Source: DASUGC01 sp035606665 (GTDB taxonomy: Bacteria; Acidobacteriota; Vicinamibacteria; Vicinamibacterales; SCN-69-37). Taken from it: a DNA stretch of 64,000 bases. The stretch lies in assembly GCA_035606665.1 (NCBI GenBank), contig DATNEY010000019.1:1-64000 (forward strand), given 5' to 3'. The notes beneath the pieces were generated by a model, which saw only the letters and a program-made list of their open reading frames with translations, made no database searches and was not told the origin of the DNA. Shown piece after piece: positions 9,696 to 18,114 of this stretch (position 1 is the first letter of the stretch; each line of letters begins with the position of its first letter). Made by a program: the position numbers and the translations under genes.

Positions 9696-10687
9696 AAAAC
9701 GGCTCTCCTCTGGCTCGCCGCGTAATCCTGGAGTGGGCCGAGCAGGGCGCGGTCCCGCCGGAGCACATCGATCGGGCTCTGGCCCTCACGGGCGTCACAC
9801 CCGGCGCATCTGAATGGCGGCGTTTCATTTCCGCGCTGTTGTTCTGGCTCGGCGCGCTGCTCTTCGCCGCGGGCGTCATCTTCTTCTTTGCCTACAACTG
9901 GGACGCATTGGGCCGTTTCGCGAAGTTCGGACTGGTCGAAGCTCTGCTGGCCGCGTCCATCGTCGCGGCGGCCGTCGCCGGACCGGACAAGACGGCCGGC
10001 AAGGCAGCGCTGCTGCTTGCGAGCATGCTGACAGGCGCACTGCTCGCGCTCATCGGCCAGACGTACCAGACCGGTGCGGACACCTTCGAGCTGTTTGCCT
10101 GGTGGGCCGTCCTGATCCTGCCGTGGGCCATTGCCGCGAGAACGCCGGCGGTATGGCTCCTGATTGTCCTGCTCGTGAATCTCGCGGTGGCGTTCTACTT
10201 CACGGCGTTCAGACGTTTCTTGTTCTTCGGCGGCAACGATGAGTCGCTCGTCTGGGCACTGGCTGTGCTGAACGCGGTGATCCTGATCGCATGGGAGTTT
10301 GGAACCTGGTTCGGTCCCCAGTGGATGCAGGAGCGCTGGCCGCGGCGAATCATCTCCGTGGCGAGCGGTACGACCGTCACGGTGCTGGCGGTCTGGGGCC
10401 TGTTCGAATCGCGGGAAGTCGGCCAGTTGAGCATTCCGGCGTACGCCGCGTGGCTCGTCGCAGCGTACGCCTTCTATCGCCACTTTTCGCGCGATCTCTT
10501 CGTGCTCGCCGGCGGCGTCCTGAGCGTGATCGTGTTCGTGACGGCGCTCCTCGGCAAGACCCTGCTCGATCACGCGGAGGCTGGCGGTTTTCTCATCATC
10601 GGCGTCGCCGTCATCGGGATGTCCGCTGCGGGTGCCATGTGGCTACGCAGCGTGGCAGCTGAAGATGCTGAAGGCGGGGCCGAATGA
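9692..10687 (+). CDS. DUF2157 membrane protein
   Basis: 331 residues. A short soluble N-terminus (LEWAEQGAVPPEHIDRAL) is followed by about ten hydrophobic helices, starting with FISALLFWLGALLFAAGVIFFFAYNWDALG, the DUF2157 signature. A TTG start at 9692 overlaps the previous stop (TTGA) and is preceded by GCGGGGGTGAA. The much longer in-frame upstream extension overlaps a real gene and is rejected. DUF2157, DUF4401 and GDYXXLXY proteins commonly occur together in bacteria; their joint function in the membrane is unknown. Confidence 0.85.
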   Translation: MKNGSPLARRVILEWAEQGAVPPEHIDRALALTGVTPGASEWRRFISALLFWLGALLFAAGVIFFFAYNWDALGRFAKFGLVEALLAASIVAAAVAGPDKTAGKAALLLASMLTGALLALIGQTYQTGADTFELFAWWAVLILPWAIAARTPAVWLLIVLLVNLAVAFYFTAFRRFLFFGGNDESLVWALAVLNAVILIAWEFGTWFGPQWMQERWPRRIISVASGTTVTVLAVWGLFESREVGQLSIPAYAAWLVAAYAFYRHFSRDLFVLAGGVLSVIVFVTALLGKTLLDHAEAGGFLIIGVAVIGMSAAGAMWLRSVAAEDAEGGAE

Positions 10688-11766
10688 ACACGGGGACTCG
10701 CGCCGACCTCTGGCAGCGGCTCGCGGACGAGGGCCTCGTTCAGGGCGAAGTCCCGGCAGCGGCTGAGCCTGCCGCACCCTGGTACGTGCGCGCGATGCTG
10801 GGCGTCGCCGGCTGGATTGGCGCCTTGTTCCTGCTGGGGTTTGTCGGTGCCGGCCTCGCGTTTGTTTTTCGAGACGAGGGTGCGGCGCTGGTGGTTGGCG
10901 CGTTATGTTGCGGCGCCGCTGCGCTCATCTTCAACAAGATGGGCCGGAACGTGCTCGCCGCGCAGTTCGGGCTCGCCGTGAGCTTCGCGGGCCAGGCCAT
11001 GTTCATCTACGGCCTGCACGAGGCCGGCGGATTCGACGACAACTCCGGCGCGTTCTTTCTCTGCGTCGCCGTTTTCGAAGGCGCGCTCGCGTTCTTCCTT
11101 GGGAACTTCGTGCACCGTGTCTGGTCGGCATTCGCCGCAGCCACAGCCTTCGGCTATGCGCTTCCCCAGATGGGCATCTACGGCGTCAGCAGCGCGGCGA
11201 CGGGCGCGGCCGTAGCCGCAATCTGGCTCGATCGCTCGAAGTGGGCCGTGGGCGGATCGTTCTGGCGCGCCATCGGGTGGGGTCTCGTCCTGGCATTCGT
11301 CAGACCTGACGCGATCTTCTACGGGCTCCTGCGCATGGGCTCCACGCACGCGCCGATCGTGCCGATCTCGTGGATTCCGTGGGTCGCGACGATCCTCACG
11401 GCCGGCGTTCTTCTCTACGTGGTGTATCGCCTGCTCGAACAACACGGCGAGGCGCCGGGCGGACAGGTGGGCATGACTTCATTTGCCGCCGCGGCCGCGA
11501 TTTGTGCCGTCACATACAAAGCGGCGGGAATTCCCGAGGCGCTGGTCGTCGTGCTTCTGGGATTTGCCGCCGGCAGCCGCGCGCTGTTCGGCCTCGGCAT
11601 CCTGGCGCTGCTTTGGTACATCTCTTACTTCTACTACTCGCTCGAGGCCACGTTGCTGGTGAAGTCGTTCGCGCTGGCCGGCGCCGGCCTGGTGATGATT
11701 GTCCTTCGAGCCGCCATGCCTGCCGTGCTCGGCGCCGCTACGGATGCGAGAAGGACCGATGCATAA
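10684..11766 (+). CDS. DUF4401 membrane protein
   Basis: 360-residue polytopic membrane protein with about ten hydrophobic helices (first: MLGVAGWIGALFLLGFVGAG). It overlaps DUF2157 by 4 bp and the GDYXXLXY gene by 8 bp. Assignment rests on helix pattern and on this conserved three-gene order. Function unknown. Confidence 0.85.
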   Translation: MNTGTRADLWQRLADEGLVQGEVPAAAEPAAPWYVRAMLGVAGWIGALFLLGFVGAGLAFVFRDEGAALVVGALCCGAAALIFNKMGRNVLAAQFGLAVSFAGQAMFIYGLHEAGGFDDNSGAFFLCVAVFEGALAFFLGNFVHRVWSAFAAATAFGYALPQMGIYGVSSAATGAAVAAIWLDRSKWAVGGSFWRAIGWGLVLAFVRPDAIFYGLLRMGSTHAPIVPISWIPWVATILTAGVLLYVVYRLLEQHGEAPGGQVGMTSFAAAAAICAVTYKAAGIPEALVVVLLGFAAGSRALFGLGILALLWYISYFYYSLEATLLVKSFALAGAGLVMIVLRAAMPAVLGAATDARRTDA

Positions 11767-12253
11767 GCTCCTGATTGCCGCCGGTGGCATCCTCGTGCTT
11801 GCCGTCGCCAACATCGGCATCTGGCAGAAGCAGCAAATCGTCGAGTCGGGACGAGTTGTGATGCTCGAGCTCGCGCCGGTGGATCCTCGATCGCTGATGC
11901 AGGGCGATTACATGGCGCTCCGGTTCAAGGTAGCCAACGATGCGTTTCGAAGCCTGAACCAGGACTCCGTCCAGGACGGCCGGCTGATTCTCTCGCTCGA
12001 CGACCGCAACGTGGGCTCGTTCTCGCGGTTCGACGACGGCGGCGCGGTAGCCGCGGGTGAAGTGACGATCCGCTACCGGGTGCGAGGCGGCACGCCCAGG
12101 TTCGCGACCAACGCGTACTTTTTCCAGGAAGGCACGGCCGATCTCTACACAACGGCGCGCTTCGGAGAATTCCGCGTGTCCCCAGCCGGCGACGCCATTC
12201 TCACACGCCTTCGCAACGACAAACTTGTCGCACTGGGACCAGGGGATCGATAG
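11759..12253 (+). CDS. GDYXXLXY-domain protein
   Basis: 164 residues. An N-terminal membrane anchor (LLIAAGGILVLAVANIGIW) is followed by the family signature MQGDYMALRF at about residue 48 and a beta-rich domain. The start overlaps the DUF4401 stop by 8 bp, with AGAAGGAC upstream as a ribosome site. It completes the DUF2157-DUF4401-GDYXXLXY module. Confidence 0.88.
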   Translation: MHKLLIAAGGILVLAVANIGIWQKQQIVESGRVVMLELAPVDPRSLMQGDYMALRFKVANDAFRSLNQDSVQDGRLILSLDDRNVGSFSRFDDGGAVAAGEVTIRYRVRGGTPRFATNAYFFQEGTADLYTTARFGEFRVSPAGDAILTRLRNDKLVALGPGDR

Positions 12254-12279
12254 CAAACAGTTCGTGCGATGATGGCGGA

Positions 12280-13056
12280 GTGAACCGCATCGCACTATCG
12301 ATCGTCGGCGGTCTCATGGGATTCGCGGCCGGCCTGGCTGTCGTACGTCCAGTCACCGCGTTCTTCAGCGGCACGACCGTCACCTGGAACGCGTCGAACT
12401 GCATTGCCGGCATCTACACGATCACTTCCTTTGTTCGCGGCGACGACGGTGTTGTCAGGCAGACTGTGACGACGAAGGACGTGTCGCTGCCGAAGGCGAC
12501 GATCACCCAGCAGTTTCCGAATCTGCCGGCGCGAGCCTGGCAGGCGTCGGCGATCACGACCGGCGGGGGCCGGACGTACCGGTCATCGACGCAGCAGATT
12601 CAAGGACAGGGGTCCGACGGAGCCAGTTTCGGACGAAGCCGGCCCCCGGAGACACCGCCGACCGGCGTCGCTCGTCCACGGACCTCGCCGCCCTCCACGC
12701 CGCCGCCGACCGACCCGAGATCCGTCGCGCCGGTTGCAGCGGCACCGTCGCTGCCAGGCAGCGCGGCGCTGCCGCCAGTCCGAACCGAGGCCGCAGCCGC
12801 GCGTCGTGTACCGCGTCAGGCTGAGGACGCGAAGGACAACCTGACGCCCGAGCAAGTATTGCGACGCATTCTCAGTCAACTTGGCATCACGGCCGATCGG
12901 GATGCCGGCGCCGTCCTTTGGCGGCAACTGATTGCCGAGGACGTCGATGGAGACGGCGTCACGGACGTTGTGTCCATCGAGTGGAACGACGGCGGCGTGT
13001 CCGTAGTCCGTCTCAATCTCAGTCTCAGCCCCAGCGGTCCGTCCGGACTGCGGTAA
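12280..13056 (+). CDS. Exported proline-rich protein with an EF-hand-like loop
   Basis: 258 residues with a GTG start. An N-terminal hydrophobic signal (IALSIVGGLMGFAAGLAVV) leads to a small beta domain, a long Pro/Ser/Thr-rich low-complexity middle (about residues 115-170), and a C-terminal segment with DVDGDGVTDVVSIEW. This resembles calcium-binding dockerin/FG-GAP type loops. Function not recognised. Confidence 0.65.
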   Translation: MNRIALSIVGGLMGFAAGLAVVRPVTAFFSGTTVTWNASNCIAGIYTITSFVRGDDGVVRQTVTTKDVSLPKATITQQFPNLPARAWQASAITTGGGRTYRSSTQQIQGQGSDGASFGRSRPPETPPTGVARPRTSPPSTPPPTDPRSVAPVAAAPSLPGSAALPPVRTEAAAARRVPRQAEDAKDNLTPEQVLRRILSQLGITADRDAGAVLWRQLIAEDVDGDGVTDVVSIEWNDGGVSVVRLNLSLSPSGPSGLR

Positions 13057-13091
13057 TCTGACGGTTGCGGTTTCCCGCAGGGAGGTTCACG

Positions 13092-13640
13092 ATGCGATCA
13101 CTTCAGGTTCTGGCCGGCGCGATCGTGCTGGCTGCGTTGTCCATCTCGAGCGCACCGGTGTCGGCGCAGGCGCCCGATCCGACGATAGCGTCCGTCAAGG
13201 CCATCTACGAGTCAGTGAAGGGCTACATCACCAAGTCGGCCGCGCAGGTGCCGGAGGACAAGTACAAGTATCAGCCGACGAAAGAGGTGCGCACGATGGG
13301 CCAGCTCTTCGGTCACATCGCGAACGCAAGCGCGTTGTTCTGCAACACGGCCGGCGGCATGGACGCCGGAGGGCCTGCATCGGACGCGGAGAAGATGACG
13401 TCGAAGGCTGAGCTGCAGAAGGCGCTCGCCGCCGGTTTCGCAGCCTGCGATCATGCCTTCGCGATGGTCAACGCGAAGAATGCGAGCGAGTCCGTGACGC
13501 TGTTCGGCGCGAAGCACTCGCGCGTCGGCGCGCTGGCGTTCAACAACGCGCATCTCTACGAGCACTACGGCAATCTCGTCACCTACATGCGCATCAACGG
13601 CATGGTGCCGCCATCGTCGGCGGGCGGCGGCGGAAACTAG
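13092..13640 (+). CDS. Exported DinB-like protein
   Basis: 182 residues. A cleavable signal peptide (LAGAIVLAALSISSAPVSAQA) precedes a DinB/YfiT-like four-helix fold with the usual metal-site histidines in GQLFGHIANAS and NNAHLYEHYGN. The ATG at 13092 has a good upstream ribosome site, GGGAGG. Secreted DinB-like proteins are common in acidobacterial genomes; their substrate is unknown. Confidence 0.82.
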   Translation: MRSLQVLAGAIVLAALSISSAPVSAQAPDPTIASVKAIYESVKGYITKSAAQVPEDKYKYQPTKEVRTMGQLFGHIANASALFCNTAGGMDAGGPASDAEKMTSKAELQKALAAGFAACDHAFAMVNAKNASESVTLFGAKHSRVGALAFNNAHLYEHYGNLVTYMRINGMVPPSSAGGGGN

Positions 13641-13658
13641 CGACCCGGCGCCTAGATG

Positions 13659-13680
13659 GGCCGGGTCTGAAGACCCGGCC
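13659..13680. terminator. REP-like palindrome between convergent genes
   Basis: GGCCGGGTCTGAAGACCCGGCC is a 10-bp perfect stem with a two-base loop. It lies between the DinB-like gene and the convergent esterase gene, so it could terminate both. It belongs to the window's REP-like palindrome family. Confidence 0.7.
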
Positions 13681-13684
13681 TCCA

Positions 13685-14338
13685 TCAGAGCTTGGCGATC
13701 CACTCTCCTGCCGCGGATCGGAACTCGTCTGTGAACTCATGACCACCTGCAAAGCGCACCACGCGGTGCGGTACGCCGCGCTCGCGCAGGAACGCGATAT
13801 CTGATTCCACGCGCTCGCCGTACCAGGTGTCGCCATCGCCGCAGCCGATGAGCACGGGCGGCCAGGCCGCCGCGCCGCCCTCGCGCGCGTCGGAAGGAAT
13901 GTCGCCACCGAGAATGATGACGCCAGTCGCACCGGTCGAGCCGCGTATCGCGGCGCGCGCGGCCATCGAGGCGCCCTGCGAAAAACCAAGAAAGACGAGG
14001 ACGCGCCCCGCGTCGGCCCCAGCCGGATCGGCTGTGACGGCATGCACGACGCGGTTCAGGTATTCAATGTTGTCGGCAATCGCCTGCTCGCGATCCTCGC
14101 GCGTCATCCAGCTTGCGACAACGGCCTGATCGCCGCGCGTGTAGAAGCGATGCAGCGCTTGCACGGACACGAGCCGCCAGCGTTCCGCGCCGGGAATCCG
14201 CTTCATCTCCTCGAGCATGATGGCGGCGTTCTGGCCGTAGCCGTGGCAGCCGATGATCGTGCCGGCCGCAACGGAAACGGCCGCGTCCTCAATAAGGACG
14301 CGGCCGTGTGTCGTTGTTGAAACGTTGAGTTGCCGCAA
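13685..14338 (-). CDS. Esterase / phospholipase-carboxylesterase-like alpha/beta hydrolase
   Basis: 217 residues: oxyanion motif CHGYGQNA, nucleophile Ser in GFSQGA, Asp in GCGDGD and catalytic His in AGGHEF near the C-terminus. No signal peptide, so probably cytoplasmic. The only convenient start is TTG at 14338; an upstream or downstream start cannot be excluded. Substrate unknown. Confidence 0.8.
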   Translation of the reverse strand: MRQLNVSTTTHGRVLIEDAAVSVAAGTIIGCHGYGQNAAIMLEEMKRIPGAERWRLVSVQALHRFYTRGDQAVVASWMTREDREQAIADNIEYLNRVVHAVTADPAGADAGRVLVFLGFSQGASMAARAAIRGSTGATGVIILGGDIPSDAREGGAAAWPPVLIGCGDGDTWYGERVESDIAFLRERGVPHRVVRFAGGHEFTDEFRSAAGEWIAKL

Positions 14339-14375
14339 AGCCTGCCCTGCCGAAGCCTCGTGCGAAGGCGGGCTA

Positions 14376-17300
14376 CTACTTCACAGGCGCGGGCACCGTC
14401 AGCGTCACGTTCGACTTCTTCAGCGCCGCGCTGAGCGACATCGCCTTCGTCAGCACCGCGTTGCCGTCGAGAATCGCCTTCGGCACCGACACCTTCAGAT
14501 CGTTGTACTGATTCACGACGTACGGGCTCGGGTTGTCCTGGAACGCCGTCATCAGCGCCTTGACGGAGCCGAGGCGTCCCGGGAAGTCGGTCGGCGCCGT
14601 TGCCGCACCGCCGCCGCGGCCGCCACCGCCGCCACCGCCTCCGCCGCCTGCCGCACCGGCGGGTGGAGGCGGAGCCGTGAACTTCGCGCGAATCGTCTCG
14701 AGCTCCTTCTTCGTGGTGTCGAATTGCGTCTTCACGGCCGCCGGCCACGCCGACGACTTGCCGTCGAGCTCGCCCATCGCCGTGTTGAGCTGGCTGAGCG
14801 CGGTCGCCATCTCCGACGACCGGCGCTGCATGTCGTGCAGATCCATCGCGATGTCGTAGTACCGCTTCGCCTCGGCGGCTGACATCTGCACGGACGGATC
14901 CGCGGACACCTTCATCGTCTTCGTGTCGACGACCTTGCCCGCGACCGTCAGCGACACGGTGTAAGTACCGGGATAGACGAACGGACCGTTGCCGCCGCCA
15001 CCGCCGCCGCCGAATCCACCGCCACCGCCGGCGCCACCACCACCGCATGGGTTGAACGCGTCAACGCCTGCGCGCGGCTGAGCCACGGGCACGCCCTGCA
15101 GACCCGCCGGTCCGCCCTGCCCGCCACCGCCCTGGCCTCCGCGGCCTTGTCCTCCACCGCCGCCCGGGAATCCGCCGCCGGCCGCACCGCCGCCGGCAAG
15201 CGGCGCCACGCGCATATCCCAGCAGATCGTCTGGATGCCGGCTGCGTTCTTGTTGTTCGGAATCGTCAGCTCGCGAACCTCGCGTCCGGTCGCGTCCGTG
15301 ATCTTGATCTTCGGCTCGGTGACCGCCTTCTTCAGGTGGAACTGGATCACCGCATCGGCCGGCGGATTCTCGCCGAGGAAATACCGATGTCCCCAGAACT
15401 CGTCGTTCTGGTTGTCCCACATGCGGTACTGCATCGCGGGGCCCGGACTGAAGAGCCGCGCATCGGTCGTCGCCGCCTGCGCTGCCGCATATTCCTGGAT
15501 CGGCTCGAGGTGATCCAGCACCCACAGCGATCGGCCGTGCGTGCCGACGATGAGCGCGTTGTCGCGCGGGTGGATGACCATCTCGTCCACGCGCACGGTC
15601 GGGAAGTTACGTCCCTTCAATCGCTTCCAACTCTTGCCGCGGTCAGTCGTCACGAAGATGCCCGTCTCCGTGCCGATGTAGAGCACGTCCTGGTTCTTCG
15701 GGTCCTCGATGATCGTGCGCACGACCTCGCCGCTCAGATTGGCGTTGAGCGAACGGAAGGTGGCGCCCAAGTCATTGCTCACCCAGATGTACGTCTTGAA
15801 GTCGTTCTCGCGATGGCCGTCAACCGTGATGTACACGGTGTTCGCGTCGTACTTCGACGGCACGACTTCAGAGACGTATCCCCACTTCGGGAAGCCCTGC
15901 AGGCGATCTGTGATGCGTTCCCAGGTCTTGCCGGCGTCCTTCGACATGCTCACCACGCCGTCGTCAGTTCCGGTGAAATAGAGACCGGCCTGCTTCGGAG
16001 ATTCGGCGAGCGAGACGATCGTGGGCCACGAGACGATGCCGTCGTTGCGCGACAGCGTCACCTGGTTGCCCATGATGCCCATGATCTGCATCTCGTTGCG
16101 ATCGGTGTTGGTGGTGAGATCGGGGCTCAGCACCGCCCACGAGTCGCCGCGATCGTTCGAGCGGAACACGCGCTGCGCCGCGACCAGCAGCGTGCCGGGC
16201 TCGTGCTGCGAGAACACCATCGGTGTGTCCCAGTTCCATCGGAACTGCTGCGTCGTGCCTTCGGGCAGATTGACGACGTTCACGAAGTTCGGCCGGATGC
16301 CGCGAGACTCGCCGGTGATGCGGTTGCGGCGCTGGATGTTGCCGTCCTGCGACTCGCTGAAGACGTACCGCATGTCTTTCGGATCCTGCAGCACCACGAA
16401 ACCGTCGCCGCCCTGCACCTGATACCAGTCGCTGTTCTTGATGCCGGCCGAGAACCGCACGGCGCTCGGGCCGCACCAGTTGTAGTTGTCCTGCAGACCG
16501 CCGCAGATGTTGTACGGGGTGTCGTTGTCCACGCTCACGTGGTAATAGAGCGCGAGCGGCAGGTTGTGGTGCTGCGACCAGGTGCGCGCCATGTCCTGCG
16601 AGACCGCGACGCCGCCGTCGCCGCCGATCAGGATGTGGTTCGGATTCGCCGGATTGATCCACAGCGCGTGAATGTCATCGTGAATCGCCTGCGCCACGTC
16701 CGTGCCCATCGTCGCGCCGCCGTCGTTGGTCATGTGCACGCCGACGCCGCCGAGGTACACGCGATCGGGATTGTTGGGGTCGATGCGGACCTGGCTGAAG
16801 TACATCGGGCGCGGATTGTTGACGCTCACCCGCCGCCACGTCGCACCGCCGTCGTCCGAGCGATAGAGACCGGTCTGCGCCGCGCCGCCGCCCTGGCCAC
16901 CGCGGCCGCCGCCGCCACCGGCTTGCGCGGGATCGCCACCGCCGCCGGCGCGTCCACCACCAGCGCGGCCACCGCCACCGCCGGCGCCAGCGCGACCGCC
17001 GCCACCTGCGCCGCCGCGCCCGGCCGCCTGCTGCGCCGCGTCCGGTCCGGCTTCTTCATTCGCGACGCCCGTAGCGCCTTCGGCTTCGATCAATGCGTAG
17101 ACGAGATTCGAGCTGTGCCTGTACACCGCAACCGCGATGCGGCCCATGTTGCCGGACGGAATTATCGTGAGCTTCGTCCAGTTCTCGCCGCCATCCGTGG
17201 ACTTGTAGAGCGCGCTGCCCGGTCCGCCGCCGTTGAAGCAGCACTGTGAGCGCATGCGCTGATAGAGCGACGCGTACAGCACGTTGCGGTCGGTATTCGA

Positions 17301-17921
17301 CATGGTGATGTCGTTCGCGCCGGTCGAATCGTTCGGTCCCTTGAGGACCTGCCTCCAGGTCGTCCCGCCGTCGGTGGTCTTGTACACGCCGCGATCGCCG
17401 CCCGAACCCCAGAGCGATCCCGCGGCTGCCGCGAACACGATGTTGTCGTTCGTCGGATCGATCAGGATGCGGCCGATGTGCCGCGAGGTGCGGAGCCCCA
17501 TGTTCGTCCAGGTGCGGCCGCCGTTGGTCGTCTTGTAGATGCCGTCACCCCACGAGGAGCTCTGCCGGTTGTTCGACTCGCCGCCGCCGGCCCACGCCAC
17601 GTTCGGATCCTTCTGCGAGACCGCAACGGCGCCCATCGACATCGGGCCCATGTCCTGGAGCTGCGGTTCGTACAGGGCGCCCGCACTCGTCGTTTTCCAC
17701 ACACCCCCGTGCGCGCTCGCCACGTAATAGATGGCGGGATTCGCCTCGTAGACCGCGAAGTCCGTGATGCGTCCTGACATCGACGCCGGGCCCAGCGATC
17801 TGAACTGGAGATCCTTGAATTCGTCGGCGACGGGAATCGACTGTCCCTGGACCGCGCCGCTGGAAACAGCGAGGCCTGTGACGAGCGTTCCAAGGGCGAG
17901 CAAGCGCAAATGTCTCAACAT
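14376..17921 (-). CDS. Secreted BNR / VPS10-sortilin-like beta-propeller protein
   Basis: 1181 residues with a signal peptide (LRLLALGTLVTGLAVSSGAVQG). The first 800 residues form repeated propeller blades with Asp-box motifs (KTTNGGRTW, KTTDGGTTW, KSTDGGENW, RSDDGGATW, VTTDRGKSW). Two Gly-rich insertions (about 310-355 and 930-1010) look disordered. The C-terminal region has a beta domain followed by helices. Such large exported sortilin-like proteins are characteristic of Acidobacteriota and related soil groups. A carbohydrate or peptide ligand or a hydrolase role is possible; no catalytic residues could be assigned. AAAGGA precedes the ATG. Confidence 0.85.
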   Translation of the reverse strand: MLRHLRLLALGTLVTGLAVSSGAVQGQSIPVADEFKDLQFRSLGPASMSGRITDFAVYEANPAIYYVASAHGGVWKTTSAGALYEPQLQDMGPMSMGAVAVSQKDPNVAWAGGGESNNRQSSSWGDGIYKTTNGGRTWTNMGLRTSRHIGRILIDPTNDNIVFAAAAGSLWGSGGDRGVYKTTDGGTTWRQVLKGPNDSTGANDITMSNTDRNVLYASLYQRMRSQCCFNGGGPGSALYKSTDGGENWTKLTIIPSGNMGRIAVAVYRHSSNLVYALIEAEGATGVANEEAGPDAAQQAAGRGGAGGGGRAGAGGGGGRAGGGRAGGGGDPAQAGGGGGRGGQGGGAAQTGLYRSDDGGATWRRVSVNNPRPMYFSQVRIDPNNPDRVYLGGVGVHMTNDGGATMGTDVAQAIHDDIHALWINPANPNHILIGGDGGVAVSQDMARTWSQHHNLPLALYYHVSVDNDTPYNICGGLQDNYNWCGPSAVRFSAGIKNSDWYQVQGGDGFVVLQDPKDMRYVFSESQDGNIQRRNRITGESRGIRPNFVNVVNLPEGTTQQFRWNWDTPMVFSQHEPGTLLVAAQRVFRSNDRGDSWAVLSPDLTTNTDRNEMQIMGIMGNQVTLSRNDGIVSWPTIVSLAESPKQAGLYFTGTDDGVVSMSKDAGKTWERITDRLQGFPKWGYVSEVVPSKYDANTVYITVDGHRENDFKTYIWVSNDLGATFRSLNANLSGEVVRTIIEDPKNQDVLYIGTETGIFVTTDRGKSWKRLKGRNFPTVRVDEMVIHPRDNALIVGTHGRSLWVLDHLEPIQEYAAAQAATTDARLFSPGPAMQYRMWDNQNDEFWGHRYFLGENPPADAVIQFHLKKAVTEPKIKITDATGREVRELTIPNNKNAAGIQTICWDMRVAPLAGGGAAGGGFPGGGGGQGRGGQGGGGQGGPAGLQGVPVAQPRAGVDAFNPCGGGGAGGGGGFGGGGGGGNGPFVYPGTYTVSLTVAGKVVDTKTMKVSADPSVQMSAAEAKRYYDIAMDLHDMQRRSSEMATALSQLNTAMGELDGKSSAWPAAVKTQFDTTKKELETIRAKFTAPPPPAGAAGGGGGGGGGGRGGGAATAPTDFPGRLGSVKALMTAFQDNPSPYVVNQYNDLKVSVPKAILDGNAVLTKAMSLSAALKKSNVTLTVPAPVK

Positions 17922-17960
17922 GTCTGTCCTTTCAGGGGCTACTACGGCGGGTCGGAATTA

Positions 17961-18114
17961 TACAGGCAGGTACGACGCGTACGACAGGAACGTCTGGCAC
18001 GTCAGGTGCGACGAACGAACTGACGCCCCCAACAAAACTCTAGTTGGCTTGCGATAGCTCGTTCCGAGTACCCGAGGTACCCGACGTACCTGACGTACCC
18101 GACGTACCTGTCGC
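17961..18114. repeat. Inverted array of GTACG-type degenerate repeats
   Basis: The 5' part holds AGGTACGACG-like units and the 3' part holds tandem ACCCGACGT/ACCTGACGT units that are roughly their reverse complement, forming a long imperfect hairpin between two minus-strand genes. It contains no gene. Confidence 0.55.

Noticed and set aside
15147..17249. 700-residue plus-strand frame across the BNR gene
   Set aside because: Antisense shadow of a high-GC coding sequence; the BNR protein has a signal peptide and Asp-boxes, the shadow has only Arg/Val/Ala/His-rich sequence.
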